A stretch of 64,000 bases of DNA from Prinsepia uniflora (GCA_032719365.1 CM064867.1:58654601-58718600); one strand, 5' to 3'; shown: positions 1 to 13,009, counted from the stretch's first letter. Translations and numbers: made by a program. Notes: a model not told the origin generated them from the letters alone.

Positions 1-831
1 AGTTTTTAATTTGGAGCGTTTTGGCGGAAGAATTGTCCCGATCGGAATTATAACGAAGAAATTATGAACGAAATTCGGTTTAATTGTATAAATTAATATT
101 TATTAAATTTATTAAGCCCAAATTCACTCTTTGACCCATTTTTTGTGTGTGTACAGCCCAGATTTACAAACCCATACACTTCAACCCACTAACCCGTCAG
201 CCCAGCTGATGCGCCAGCAATTTCCCGCGCTGCCCAGTTCCAGCCCACGTCGCACTAGGCCTGCCTCTTGCTCCAGCCCGCACGTCTTCACCATCTGCTG
301 CACTACTCCTGCTCCACCTAACCGCGCAGCACACGCGTGCTCTGAGCCCAGCTACAGCCCGTACAAACCTTCCCACTGCATTCAGCCCCACGCGTGCTCC
401 TGTGCTTATGCTGCTCACCAAACCAGCCAGCCCAACTTGCGCAGCCCACCTGCTCCCGGCGAGTCACCCAGCCCATCACGCCACCGCCTGCAGCATCCAC
501 CTACCCGCTGAGCCCGCCTGTTCCAGCAACAGCCCATCACGCCAAGCCCAGCTGCAGTCTAACCAAAACCAAGACGTACGGCCTGCTTTGCTCCAGCCCA
601 CTGCAGCCTTCAACAGTGCAGCCCAACTGCACCAAACAGTGCACCAGCAGTCCAACAGTCCCATTTTCTCCTATTCCTCATATTTTTCAGCCACAAATTA
701 ATTCCAAACCTTACCTAATTTCATCATTAAACATCATTGTTCATAATTAGTCATCATTTCATTTTCTTTTATTTATTTTATTGTAATTTTTATATACTTT
801 ATTTTATTTGTTTTTAATAGCTTTTTCCTCC

Positions 832-840
832 TATAAATAG
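832..840 (+). promoter_or_regulatory. TATA box of the left-edge LTR
   Basis: TATAAATAG lies in a pyrimidine-rich setting (TTTTTCCTCC before it), about 30 bases upstream of a plausible start of transcription near 865. The matching LTR at 7225-8644 has the same TATAAATAG on its minus strand, which supports a conserved promoter and not a chance AT-rich hit. Confidence 0.55.
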
Positions 841-1254
841 GAGTTCGTTTCACTTGTTTTGGGGGGACTTTGTTTTGAGAAAGAGCTCCAAAACACAAAA
901 TTGTATCATTCCTTTAGAAATATCAAGCCTAGTATTTCCGTTGCAATTCTTGAGTTTAAGTTCGTATTCTCGTGTTTGTTCATCCATCTTCATAAGGTTT
1001 CTTCTGCTGTCAGAAAATCTTATGAATAACATGTCATTTTTATTCCATCCATTTTCGGAATCACAAGCTTTATTGGATTCCGAAGGTGTAACTTGTTCCT
1101 TCCTTTGCTTAAACTCTCATGGTTGTTTCGGTTTTATTTTCTTTAGTTCAATATTTTTGTGGGTATTTTCTTTCTAACTTTTGTAGACAAGGATATTATT
1201 ATAATGTGTTCTACTTTTCAAACTTCATTTACTTCATACACTTGAGTGCTTAAG

Positions 1255-1314
1255 CTTCAATTTTATACTAAGTGTTTATGACCGCGTTTCGGTGCACTTG
1301 GTATAAAATTGAAG
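1255..1314. repeat. Long inverted repeat (hairpin) with a repeated loop
   Basis: Arms 1255-1274 and 1295-1314 are reverse complements at 19 of 20 positions and enclose a 20-base GC-richer loop (1275-1294). The loop plus two bases is repeated exactly at 1375-1396, again flanked by weaker complementary AT-rich arms. The two loop copies are 100 bases apart. Confidence 0.75.
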
Positions 1315-1559
1315 AGATTTAAATGTTTAATACACATTCAAATCATAAACATTGGGTTAATCAATTTATAAGTGTTTATGACCGCGTTTCGGTGCATTTA
1401 TAATCTTTATAAAATGTATGCATGAGTGAGATGATGAAAGTAGAATTTTGTGATATATTCAAACTTTGCAAATGTTAGAGTGTTGGTAGATTTTGTGTTT
1501 AAAGAAAGTCCACTTGTATATATGTTAAAATATGAATATAATTAGTTCATTTATGTCTT

Positions 1560-1830
1560 TACTTATTTTGCATGATCAAAATCCCTAAAACCCCCCATCT
1601 TTATTCTTTTATTCTTTTAATTCATTTATTCGTTATTCCATTAATTTATTGATTCTCTTGTTTATTAATTCGTTTATTCCTTTATTCGTTAATTATTTAA
1701 TTCTTTATTACTTGATTATTCAATTAATTAATTATGTGATTATTTAATTCTTTAATTCTTCAATTCATTATTCTTTGATTATTCATTATTCTTTTTAACT
1801 AACATATTATTAATATTCCCTAATTTCCCC
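1560..1830. repeat. AT-rich degenerate short tandem repeats
   Basis: The stretch is built of imperfect ATTCTTTAATT / TTTATTCGTTAAT units about 10 to 20 bases long. It lies within the left-edge LTR. No coding content is visible. Confidence 0.6.
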
Positions 1831-1938
1831 GGTTAAGAACGATCCCTACTTACCAATACTATAACTACACAAAAGGGTTTAAATTTGCATAATACTCAGA
1901 TTACATGTTTAATTTAATGCGTAGTTTGGGCGTTATCA

Positions 1939-2043
1939 CTTACCCTAACGACTAGGTTGATGACAGGCTATTATCCTCGTAAAGACTTTACATCCACCAC
2001 ATGCGTAACAATACACGAGCAACCTAGTGCTTTGATACCAATC
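1939..2043 (-). mobile_element. Leader and primer-binding site of minus-strand gypsy element G2
   Basis: Read on the minus strand, this segment begins directly after the LTR and shows TGGTATCAAAGC (2029-2040), one base different from the plant initiator tRNA-Met primer site TGGTATCAGAGC. The following bases resemble the leader after the primer site of G1 at 6194. The rest of G2's internal region must lie to the left, beyond the TGATA-family insertion and the window edge. Confidence 0.75.
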
Positions 2044-5000
2044 TGACACGGCCCATCCCAATCTCCCTGGATTATCATGGGATACACCATGCTTCCTTCT
2101 GACACCACGTGCCAGACCAGGGATAAACAGTAACCCGCCTAGGGTTACCAAAGTGCGCAGTGATTTCTAGAGTGTGCAACGGCATGTGATGTATCAGTCA
2201 CTACTACAGCCCGCATCCGCGATCAACCGGAAGGGTATCAAAAACCATAAAAGCTGTGAGTAGAAAAAAGTAATTAGTTTATAAAAGAACTTATCGACAA
2301 GACATTTATACCCTTCATTTAAAAGCTTGCATCCATCAAAAAACAAGTATTTCAAATACTTTCTTAAAAGCAATTCATATTGCTTTTCAAATGAAAACAC
2401 AGTGAAAACTTGGCTCAATCAAATCCATTTCCTCAGTAGGGACTCAGCCACAAACTAAATCACTTAGGGACTCAACCCAAAATCACATCTCAGCCCAAAA
2501 CAATCTCAATAGGGCCTCTACCCAAATCACAGACTCGCAATCGAAGTCTCATGAAAACATGTTCACCAATCCTCTTTATTAAATATACAATCATCTCACA
2601 TCATCACCAATCACGATATCAGCGCTACACGTGCGACTCGGGATCACATATCCGAATATACAACAGGCTCGGAGCCCCCAGATCGATGTCTAGGTCCTCT
2701 AACTCATGATCACACATCACACATGATGGTCGACATCTGAGCGATGGCATCTACAAGATCATAAATCACACAGGATGGTCGACGTCTGTAAAATGTCCAT
2801 CTCCGACACTTCTGCAGGTAGTGTCCCCGTGACCACTCTAGGATCACACATCTCACTGGATGGTCGACGTCCGGAGGCTATCATCACATCATAGAGGATG
2901 GTCGTCTGGAAAATATTTCACAAATCATCTCAAAGGGGTCTATGATCGAATATAATTTTATCATACCCGTTTCCACAAAACCATCATAAAACCAGTGTCT
3001 AACACTTAATAAATCCAGGATTCCTTGAATCCTATCATATCCATAACTGGGTCTCATGCCCGAAATAGCTTTCACAAATCATAACTAGGTTACAGCCCGA
3101 TATCATTTCCTCGCGTTTGACTATACTCTAAGTCAAACCATAAATCAACTGGGACTCAAGCCCGAAACGCATTTCCAATTCCAAAAACCATTTCATTATT
3201 CAAATCATTTTCTAAATCCCCTTGGACTATCATCCAAGTCAAAGTCAACATCCAACTGGGACTCATGCACGAATACCAATTCCACGCATCTCCGTGAAAT
3301 CATTCAAAATCGATAAGAAATCCCCGGTTTCACGCCTCTCCTTGAAACCAAAGAAATTACATAAAACATATGCACGTAGAGTACTCGGCCTAAGCCCAAA
3401 TATAATATAAAACATAAATTTCGAACTACGTGCAATATCACATTTTCTATAAAAAACAGTTATGCATGCATCATATTTATATCAAAGACAAGTCCATATC
3501 AAAGACCCCTAACTATCCCAGAACAATACACGTGTCTCAAACACCCTTTTCGAGGCTAAAAACTTCTAAATGACCTATCAAAAAATCTCCAATCGACCTA
3601 AAACCACCACCATTGAATTCGGAATGTCTAAACCTTTTGAACAAGACCAATTTAACCTTGAAATTTGTGCCCATGTGCCCCCACGCACCAGTCAAGGTCT
3701 GGTCAACGCCGATCAACAACGGTCATCGTTGAGTTTAGCCTGAAAACACTAACACCTGCTATGTGGTACTCCCTAATTGGTGCCCCGTGTCACTAACACA
3801 TCAACTCCGACAACCTGACACACTACCACGTGGCACCACCTCATTGGTCCACGTGGTCTGACAATGGTGACATGGACTTGCCATGTCAGTTGCCATTCAT
3901 CTGACACCCTCTGACATGTTGCCACGTGGCACCACCCCACTGGTCCACGTGGTCTGACATGTCTTACGTGGCATTGCCACGTGACTACTGACTGGACCTG
4001 ACACTTGGCCACGTGTCACCCTCTGGTTGGTCATGTAGCCTGACAAGTTTGATAGGTGATTACGTGGACTGCCACGTCATCATCGTCAACCTCTGGCCCG
4101 GTCGACTCGAACTTCTGTAAGGGGTAGTTTGACCCGCGACCCTGACCTGGTAGTATTTCTACCATCTAGCCACCATTTTCCTCCATTCTTCTTCCTACAG
4201 ACTCGTCTCACTCCAAGGAAGGGTTATATGACCTCAAAATCACAAGAAAAAGGTTTAGAATTTACCTATCAATCTCGAATCCTCACCGCTAGACTTTCAG
4301 CTTGTCCCTTGTGCGATTCCGATAGCCTTAGCCTTCCATTTTTTGTTCCTCAGCCTCGTAAGGACTCAACAAACACGATCCAAGCTTCATAACGTGTCCT
4401 AAACATCTCAAAATCAAAAATTGACTTAAGTGGGTTTCGGGTTATATTGGTTTACGGGTTTCTAGCCACCTCACCAGCTCCGTCATCCCTGACATTGTCC
4501 TAGTCCATCTCTCCATCTCACTCTCTCATTTTGTCCCTCTCAATCAGAAAACATGAAGAAAATGAAGGTTTGGGGGTGGGTATGGGTTTGAATGGAAAAA
4601 TGAAGAAGAAATGAAGATGATGGTGATGCATGAAGACGAGGAAATTGTCCAATGGGAAGGGTGACACTTGTCACTCATCTCTTGGTCCATATTAGATATT
4701 TTGGGTGCCATTAAAGGCAATTCAAATCCACTTTTTCCAAAAACCGTGCAACCGTAAATAGTTTCAGTGACCGGTAACTTCCCCGTACGATGTTCGATTT
4801 CGACATGCCGCCTGTCTACGGACTGGTATTAACTCGATTTGGGTAACGGTCTTTGATCCTCATGCGTTGGACCTTCCATGTCAAAAGTCAAATTTTTCCC
4901 CTTTCCAATAATCCTCTGTGTTCGATCCTCGTATTATCGAGATCATCCGATAATCCTCGACTAATCTGGATTAGTCGTTAATTAATTCTAAATAATTCAT

Positions 5001-5044
5001 CATTAACCTTAATTAATTTCGTAGATTCGATACTTGTCGTTACA
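2044..5044 (-). mobile_element. 5' LTR of gypsy element G2
   Basis: On the plus strand it opens with TGACACGG and closes with CGTTACA; read on the minus strand it begins TGTAACGAC and ends ...CCGTGTCA, the terminal pattern shared by all large gypsy LTRs in this window. Length 3001 bases. The primer site to its left (2029-2040) shows it is the 5' LTR. To its right (from 5045) lies G1 LTR sequence, so G2 jumped into G1; the target duplication half is CGAGA. It holds a TGACACGTGG-rich block (3760-4060) and a copy of the conserved palindrome near 4649-4690. Short open frames within it are not genes. Confidence 0.85.
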
Positions 5045-6193
5045 CGAGATGGTTGACTTTTGGTTTGTTTTTAATGGGCTCAAAAGAACTGATTTGGATC
5101 AATGGATGAGTGACAAGTGTCACCCATCCCATTGGTCCATTTCCCCAAATTAATGCATTGACCAGCGTTGACCAAACTTTAATCGACATGTGAGGGCGCG
5201 TGGGAAAGAATTTCGAGGTCAAACTGGTCTTGTTCGAAAGGTATCAACGATATGAATTCAATGGTGGTGTTTCAGGTCGATAAGAGATCGTTTGGTTAGT
5301 ATTTTGGAGGTTTTTCTCCTCGGAAAGCATGTTCGAGTCATGTTTACTATACCAGGGTTTAGGGGGTGTTTACATATCGATTTTTATAGATTGATAGTGA
5401 ACCTTAGGTGTGATTTGGACAGGCTCGGACGTTCCAGAATCTTAGGGTTGGATTATGGCTCGTGTTTTGAGTGTGCAGGATGGACCATGTGTGAATGGAC
5501 ATTATTTTATAAATATGGTGCATACATAAATGTTTTAGATGTTTTATTATCATGGTTTGAAATGCAATGATTTCATAGTGATTTGAATGATGATTTGTGG
5601 ATTTGATTATCGGTTTGTGAACGATTTTACATATTTGGGTGAAAATGGTTTTTTGGGCTTGAGACCCAGTTGGATAACGATTTTGATTTAGATTATAGTC
5701 AAATGTGAATTTCAGTAGTTATTTGAATAATGAAATGATTTTAGTATTTATGAAATGATGTTTCGAGCTTATGTCCCGGTTGGAAAGTTGTTTGACTCCG
5801 AGTGTGAGTCCATGTGAATTTGAAAGAAAGATCGTGATTTGTGAAAGTTATGCTTTGGGCAGAGGCCCTATTAAGATGTTTGAAATAAATGTTGGTGAAA
5901 TGATTTATGAGATTTGGTTTTGGGTTGAGACCCTACGTGAGACACATGATTGTTTTGAAAGAAAAGTGTTTGTGAAAATGTATTTCAACTATTTTCATTA
6001 GACCATCCTCCGTGATATTGATGTGACTCCGGTAGGAATGTTTTTCCCTGAAGAGGGACCGAGGCATCACATGAAGATCCGTACTCTGGAAACCCTGTTT
6101 GGGTCATGGTATTATCCCTGGTATGACACGTGGTGTCAAACGAGAGCAGGTCATCCCACGTTAATCCTGAGGTATTAGGAATGAGACTTGTCA
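5045..6193 (+). mobile_element. 5' LTR of gypsy element G1, left part missing
   Basis: It aligns by eye with the 3' LTR of the same element from about 9780 onward: the same palindrome region, the same GGGTTTAGG..GTGTTTACATATC stretch, and the same TCCTCCGTGATATT..ATGTGACTCCGGTAGGAATG stretch. It ends at TTGTCA (6193), immediately followed by a primer site. Its first roughly 150 bases were separated from it by the G2 insertion and lie outside the window. Compared with the 3' LTR it also lacks the stretch corresponding to 11850-12205, an internal deletion. Confidence 0.8.
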
Positions 6194-6599
6194 GCTTGGT
6201 ATCAGAGCACTGAGTTTCTCTTGTGGTGTCACGCACCCTCGGTGTACGATATTTTTACTTTAGATGTGATGTCTCTACAACAACAGCCCTGTTATCAACT
6301 TGAAAGTGAGGTTAAGGATAGGAAAGTTAAATGGAAAAAGGACCTTCGATTGGTTCTGTCAGGCATTGAATCTCGAGAAGGGTTAGTTTTCATGTGGACC
6401 CAACGGTTAGGAGCCAAAGAGTTACTAGTGGATTGGATCCCAATATAGTGATGGATCGGATCACGAGGTGGCCGATCACTGGATCTTATGCTTGTAGCCA
6501 ATTGTATGGACGTCGGGTTGCGCTCGTGAGGGCATGGTTCTATTATTCTTAAGTGTATGGTTATGATAGTAAAGTGCTTCTTAGATAGGTCTGCACTTG

Positions 6600-7090
6600 C
6601 TTAGTGACAGACATTGCAATCCATGCGCCAGATGAGACTACCGAGAGTTGGGGGAAGTTCGAGGAAAGTTTCTAACGTTGTTTATACCCCATTCTTATCG
6701 AGATATGAGGAAGGTGGAGTTCCTCCGACATGAGTAAGAGATTTGATGGTAGCTTAGTACGAGCAGAGGCTTGTGAATTTGTCATGTTATGCTCATGTTT
6801 CGGTGGCGATTGATGCATTGAGGCTTCGTCAGTTAGTGTCGGGTGTTGGGAGTAAGACTCAAGTGATGGTATGGCATCTCAATTGGAGATGAGTTTGATG
6901 GGATTCCAACAGCAATCTGATGGTTCCAATTGACGCTGAGTGTGTCTAGATGATGTATTTTCCAGGGAGCTTGGAAGAGGGACGCTTCTAGTTCAAAGTC
7001 TTTGAAAGGCAATCGTACGATTGCAGTGGTTGATGAGAGGGATGGAGAGGATCCCGAGTTGCTCAGTAAGATTTCAGTATCCTCCTAGTT
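6600..7090 (+). pseudogene. Ty3/gypsy gag remnant in G1
   Basis: The retrotransposon gag core can be followed in pieces. Around 6640-6725 a frame reads ...GKFEESF... then RKVEFLRHE. After a frameshift, from about 6749, it reads MVA(stop)YEQRLVNLSCYAHV, which matches the family pattern of an alpha-helical EFLRLEQ..MTVxxYExxFxxLSRYA segment, also present in E1's gag. A Ser/Lys-rich tail follows (near 6970-7020). There are several in-frame stops and at least one frameshift, so it makes no protein. No CCHC knuckle is visible; the TGATA-family LTR starts soon after. Confidence 0.65.
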
Positions 7091-7224
7091 TAGTTGGTTT
7101 ACTAGAGGCACGGGGTATGTCTGGATTGGTGACAGGTACCCTAGCTATCTTTGGATGGAATTCATGAGTGTTGATGGAGTTTTGACTTACACACTCTTTT
7201 CTTGGGATTAGCTTCCCACCTTCT

Positions 7225-8644
7225 TGATACGCTAAAACTAAGTATTAAAGTAAACACAAAGTCACACTCAACAATTAATAAAAACATATGCAAATTAAAA
7301 CCTTTTTTTTTTTTATAGATTGTAGCATTGATAAGTAGGGATCGTTCTTAACTGAGGATTGAGGGTACCTAAGCATGATTATCGATTGGTTAATTAATTA
7401 GGGGGTAGTTGATTGTTTATATTATCCTACGTGATTAACTAATCCAAACTAACCTAATCTATTATTTACATGGTCAACTCATCTTTAACCTAACTCATTC
7501 ATGAATTCTATTAACTTCAGTACGTAAAGTCCTGTAACCTTAGTTTTACGAGAAGTTTGCATATTCTTAAGTACATGCATGGGAAGCCCTCTACACTTTC
7601 AATAATACACTAGGGAACGCCTAACTCATCTATCAAGCATTAAGCATCAATATTCAAACATAACCAAAACCAAAATATTATTGAAATCAATACAAAACAT
7701 AAGACCAAGATAAGATTAATAATCAATTCATAAGCAATAATCAAGACAAGAGATAACTACGGGTTAAAGAGGTCGTGTTACACTTTTTCTCCCTGGAAGC
7801 CCAAAGGATGCTAAGTGAATGAACTCTCTTTGGTGAGACAATAGGGAATGCCCAACTATGCCACAGATAAATGTCTAGAAGATGAGGTATGGTGTAATTA
7901 ACCTTGCATAAGAATTATAAACTTTATAAAAAGGGAAATATGGTCAAGCAGAGCTTCGATACAAAGAAAGAGCGACCATTTACAAATAACCTAAGCCTTT
8001 CTATTTATAGGAGAAAATTAATCCCCAAATAAATAGGAGGTTACAATTTAATTCTAAAAGGAAAAGGTTTTCTAAAAATATAAGAAAACTAATTAAAAAT
8101 CTTTCATACAAGTAAAAGGAGTGAAAATAATAGAACAAAAGGAAATATGATTGAAATCCTCATACAAAATGGAGAATAAGTGTGAAAACAAGTTGGAATT
8201 ATCTCAAAATATGCCTAAATCACGAAATAAAGCTTCAGGATGAATTTCGGTGTAGGGCCACCGAAAATGGGAAGGATTTTCGGCAGTCAAAGTGAAGTCA
8301 ACGCGTAATAGGTAAGCTGGAATCAAATTCGGTAGGCGCACGTCAAATATAGCTTTTGGATTTCGAAAGCGCGTGCCTGAAATGTTTCTGGGCTATCTTT
8401 GTGGATTTGGTAGGCCCCTACCGAATTCCTTCAAGCTTTTTGGTGGTCTCCTTTCATTCAATCATAACTTCTTCAATATAACTCTGATTGAGGTGATTTT
8501 TTCGCCTAAATTCTCATAATTATGAGCTTAATCCAATTCTACACATTTCTCACAAAATATATTATTTTCTCCTATTGTTTGGCATTTAAACATTAAATGA
8601 TAAGAATAAAGGGTATAAAATGATTCTTAAATCAAGGCTTATCA
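7225..8644 (-). mobile_element. LTR of the TGATA...TATCA family, inserted in G1
   Basis: The plus-strand left edge is TGATACGC and the right edge GGCTTATCA, so the two ends form the short inverted repeat TGATA/TATCA expected of LTR termini in this family. The first 110 bases match the minus strand of the left-edge copy ending at 1938. On the minus strand a TATA box (TATAAATAG, near 8001-8010) marks the promoter, so the natural direction is minus. No 5-base target duplication is obvious at the ends I chose, so an edge may be off by some bases. Length about 1.4 kb; no coding frame. Confidence 0.6.
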
Positions 8645-9615
8645 CATCCCATTGGGTTTGGACATGCGAGCTAGTACTCCGACCAATACTATGTTGGTTG
8701 TAGTTTGGTGAACCGAGACTGTTCGGATTGGATATACAATTTTGACCTTGAGGAAGATTGGTTTTCCAAGACATATATAACTTGTTGTGATGTTCCTGAT
8801 GGATTGGTGGACTACACATTACTCCTCTGTTTAGTGTTGATCACTCTGATTGATGTGGTACGATCATCATATTGAATCTGAGACGAACACGGTATGGTAA
8901 TCGGATTGGGTTTGGTGTTGACTGAGAACTAGGACACGACACCGAATACTGTGCGCTAGTGCAGAGTGACTTTAGAGGGTTTAGTTATTGTGCGAACTTA
9001 GAGCTCAGGGCCATGGTTGTGGGCTAGAGGAATCCAAGAAAAATATGTTTGTGATTATCTCAGCTAAAGTAAGTATTCGATAGGGTCCAGATACACTCAG
9101 GATAAGTGAAATGCTAGTTCGAGACTCGAGAAGAGTCAAGATCATAGCGTTGGTCGTTGAGTGATACGAGGTACTGTAAGAGGACTCTGGTGCGAGTCAG
9201 ATGTGGAAAACAAACTAGAATGGAAAGAGTGGAGCCGATGAGTTATTGGCTGGTCATGACGGTTTGTCGTGGATATGGTTTACGGTTGGAGATTGTTTAG
9301 TAACAGAGGATTTGAGATTGCTACCACAAAGAAAAGATGTCAGACTTGGTTCTAAGTGCATCAGTGTGGATGACAGGTGAGATCAACGAGCGTCGATGTC
9401 TCGAGTGAGACTTGAAAGTTCACTTTTGGAATTCCAGTGATAGTTGGATCATAGTTAACACCGAGTGACATTTGTTTTCGATATGCGTACTGTGGATGGA
9501 TGTTGGACGTGTACGTAGACACGTAGGAGCCTCAAGTTGAAGGAGGATTATTTTTCGCAGTATGGATTTGAGTCAATGTGAATTTCGAGGATAAAATTCT
9601 TTAAGGAGGGTAGAT

Positions 9616-12205
9616 TGTAACGACCCGTCCCAAAATTTTGTGATTATCGAGGTTAATTAAGGACTAATCGGGATTAGTCGAGGTGAAATGATGATTTTGC
9701 CCTTAGAAGGGAAAAATGTTGACTTTTAACCTAGGAGGTCAACTACACGTGGATCCAGGTCCATTACGTAGATCGAGGGATTATGAACTGGCCCAAAAGA
9801 TATGATCTGGACCAATGGATGAGTGACAAGTGTCACCCATCCCAGTGGCCCATTTCCCTTAAATCATGCATCCATATCTCTTTCTCTCATTTTCCTTCAC
9901 ACTCCAGAAACCCCAACCCACTCCATTTTCTTCATTTTTCCTCAGAACCTAATGCTGGTTGAGAGCTAAACAAAAAGTGAGTCAATAGAGACAGACTGGC
10001 TGGAAGGTGGTGGACGACGAAGCCACAGTGGCAGCTTGAGAAACCGTGAAACCCAGGTAAATCGTGGGTTTCAAATTTTGATTTTGGATTTTAAAGGTTG
10101 AAACCCTTTTCTCTGATCATCTTCATCTTCTCTGTGTCCCTACGAGTTTGTTGGACTAAAAACGAAAGCAAATGGACAAGAGGACTGGCCTGGGTTCATC
10201 AAACTTGGACCGTGAGGAGTCAACCTTGGCCACGAGATCTCAGGTGAGGTTTCCTACTTTTGAACCTATAAATTGATTTCTGGGTAGATTTAGAAGAGAA
10301 TGGTGAAAGAATGGAGGGAAAAGGTTGAGAAATGGCTTAGATATGGCTAGGTCAAGGTTATGGGTCGAACAACCCGTTAGAGTTGTTCAGGTCGACCCGT
10401 CTGAAGGTAGGGGACAAAGACATGGCATGCCACCTCATTGCTATCAGGCCATGTGGGAAATCAAGTAGAGCCACGTGGCAACTCGTTAGGTCCTGTCAGC
10501 ATCGACGTGGCAGTGCCACGTCAGCACTATCAGGTCATATGGATCAATGAGGTGGTGCCACATGGTAGTGTGTTAGAAGGTTGCCAAGTTATCACGCTGA
10601 CGTGTCAGGTGACATCGCAAGTCCACATCAACATTGTCAGACCACGTGGACCAATCAGGTGTCGCCACATGGAAATGTGTCAGAGTTGTCAGTGTGACGT
10701 ATCAATACACGTGGTAGTGATGACATCATCAATGATGTCAGCATGACATCATCATGTGACACATGGCACATGTCAGAGGGTGACACATGGCACTGGTCAG
10801 AGAGTGCCACGTGGTAGGCTGTCTGGAGTTTTCAAGTTATCAATTGTCAAACTGACATCAGAAGTGACGTTAGCTAGGGCTAACATCAACAGTGACCTCA
10901 GCTAGGGCTGACGTTAGTAATGATGTCAGCGTTGACCAACATTGACCAAACTTTGACCCGTGCTTGAGTGCATGTGAGCATTAATTTTGAGGTCAAATTT
11001 ATCTTGTTTGAAAGGTTTCGATGATCTGAATTTAATGGTGTTGTCTTCAAGTTAATCGAAGATCGTTTGGTTAGGGTTTTGGGGGTTTTTCTCCTCGGGA
11101 AGTGTGTTCGGGTCACGTTTACTGTACCGGGGTTTAGGTGGTGTTTACATATCAACTTGTATAGATTGATAGTGACCCTTGGGTGTGATTTGGACAGGCC
11201 TGGACATTCCTGAAGCTTTACAATTGCTTACGGTTCGTGTTTTGAGCACGCAGGATGGACCGTGTGTGAGTGGACATTGTTTTATAAATATGGTGCATGC
11301 GTAAATTTTTAGATGTTTTATGATCATGGTTTGAAATGTTATGATTGCATAGTGATTTCAATGATGATTTGTATATTTGATTTTCGCTTTGTGAACGGTT
11401 TCACGAATTTGCGAGAAAATGACATTTTGGGCTTGAGATCCAGTTGGATAACGATTTTGACTTAGATTATAGTCAAATGTGAATTTGAGTAGTGATTTCA
11501 ATAATGAAATGATTTTGGTATTTATAAAATGATTTTTCGGGTTTGTTACTTTGTTGGAAAGATGTTTCACTCCAAGTGTGAGTTTATGTGAATTTGAAAA
11601 AAAAAGATTGTGATTTGTCAAAGCTATTCTTTGGGTAGAGGCCCTATTGATATGTTTGAAATAAATGCTTGTGAAATGATTATGAGATTTGGTTTTGGGT
11701 TGAGACCCTACATGTGACACATAATTGTTTTGAAAGCAAAGTGTTTGTGAAAATGTATTTCAACTGTTTTCACTAGACCATCCTCCGTGATATTTATGTG
11801 ACTCCGGTAGGAATGTATTTCCCAGAAGAGGGACTCCGGTTGTGAATATGTTTCCTCGGAGCGGTCCCTATGATATATTGCTCGCCTTCGAGATGCATTG
11901 TGCCCCCCTAGAGAGGTCACGATGCACTGTCTGTTATTGAGCAGTCATGGGAGGCTCGACTAGGGAGTACTTATGATGTGTGAGATCGGTCCTTGATATG
12001 TTCACAATGATATGAACGTCAACCGTTGATTTATTCATGGCGACTTGCTTGAACATGAGCTATCGTGGAGCTTATTTGCACTCGTTACACGGATAACGAG
12101 ACTGATGATGAAATGAGATGAGGCAGATGTGGGATATGAAGATTGGTCATCTTTTTGATTATTGCTTTATGTCCAGATATTTTCATATGTTTTGGTTTTG
12201 AAAAG
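9616..12205 (+). mobile_element. 3' LTR of G1, first part
   Basis: It starts TGTAACGACCCGTCCC right after a polypurine tract. It continues to 12205, where T1 is inserted; the remainder is at 25353-25658. It includes a near-perfect palindrome (9812-9848) and a block dense in TGACGTGGCA/CCACGTGG-type words (10440-10815). Tracts around 11400-11700 repeat the GGGCTTGAGACCCAGTTGG motif found in all related LTRs here. No gene. Confidence 0.85.
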
Positions 12206-12800
12206 TGTTGATGTAAGAAATGGATCAACTTAGACTCGCCTCGCTGAGCTTCTTTGCCGTTCCTTTCGGGATAGTTATAAATGCACAGGAAGAGGGTAAG
12301 AGCAAAGGGACACTGGTGTGGTGCCAGCCTAACAGTCTCCGATGCTTAAGACAGTTTAAATGGGAGAGTTACTGTAGCAATTTATGCAGTATGAGGGCAA
12401 AATTGTAATTACCTTTTGGAAGGGGATGCCCTTGTATTTATAATAGCATTGAATGTGTTTGTTGGTGTTTATCAATGTGGGATAAATGTTGTGGCCTTTA
12501 GAAGCTGACAGGTGTCCTGCAGTGGTCCTGGGCAGCATTTATGACTTGTCAGTGGGTTCGGCCGACCAGATGTCCTCGGCCTAGAGAGATTTGGACTGTG
12601 TTTGGCTCGCAAGGAGACCGACTGATTTGTTAGGCCAATCTGCGGGATGGCTAATCAGATATGATCTTCTTGGGTCGTCCTGACCTTGTTGGCATGATCT
12701 GGGGTTGCATGGGGGCTGGCTGGTTAGACATGTTTGGTTAGTTTTAAGCAAGGCAAGTGAATTTGGTCTTTAGTCAGACCGACTAGTTTAGGTATGAACA
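12206..12800 (-). repeat. 3' LTR of T1
   Basis: 595 bases, matching 24753-25347 along its full length with scattered substitutions that I judge by eye to be near 8-10%. Read on the minus strand it starts TGTTCATACC and ends CATCAACA. Just inside, at 12801-12812, the minus strand shows a purine tract ending GGGGGACTTC, which serves as the polypurine tract. Confidence 0.9.
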
Positions 12801-13009
12801 GAAGTCCCCCAAGTCGTTGATTGAGAGGTGGTTTGTCTCGGTTGAGGGCTTCTATTGTTCTTGTCAGCCTGTCCACGTGTACAATATGCTAGTCCCCAGT
12901 CCCTCAAGAACTTTATGGAGGGAAAATGCCGATGGTTCATTGAGTTAACGGCTGGTTTGCGTAGACCATAGAACGACTTGGTGGCCGATGGTCTGGAGGT
13001 ATGCGTAGG
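12801..13009 (-). other. Non-coding 3' region of T1
   Basis: The segment lies between the polypurine tract and the 111-bp array. Its right half (from about 12960) looks like a strongly diverged array unit (GTGGCCGATGGTCTGGAGG). No coding signal seen. Confidence 0.5.

Larger units (their letters stand above)
1..1938 (+). mobile_element. Partial LTR of the TGATA...TATCA family
   Basis: The right edge is the sequence GGCGTTATCA ending at 1938. Read on the minus strand, the last 110 bases match the start of the element at 7225-8644 (TGATA start, then a shared block containing AAGTAGGGATCGTTCTTAAC). Both copies have a TATA box with TATAAATAG in the same relative sense, so the natural direction here is plus and the left end lies outside the window. 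It sits inside the leader of the minus-strand gypsy element G2, and CTTAC follows it as the likely target duplication half. The short Pro/Ser/Cys-rich open frames at 131-750 look like chance frames in CCAGC-rich DNA. I cannot name the lineage; it could be one LTR of a large element or a solo LTR. Confidence 0.55.
6194..9615 (+). mobile_element. Internal region of G1: primer site, decayed gag, polypurine tract, no pol
   Basis: TGGTATCAGAGC at 6197-6208 is a perfect match to the usual plant initiator tRNA-Met primer site. A polypurine tract (TTTAAGGAGGGTAGA) ends just before the 3' LTR at 9616. Between them, only gag traces can be read, in broken frames, and the TGATA-family LTR at 7225-8644 is inserted. 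Without that insert the internal region is only about 2 kb. I see no protease, RT, RNase H or integrase motifs in 8645-9615. This suits a non-autonomous derivative that needs proteins from a chromovirus-type helper. Confidence 0.75.

Noticed and set aside
131..750. Overlapping 100-126-codon plus-strand frames rich in Pro, Ser, Cys
   Set aside because: The sequence is CCAGC-rich low-complexity DNA upstream of a TATA box inside an LTR; three frames are open at once and none shows a domain.
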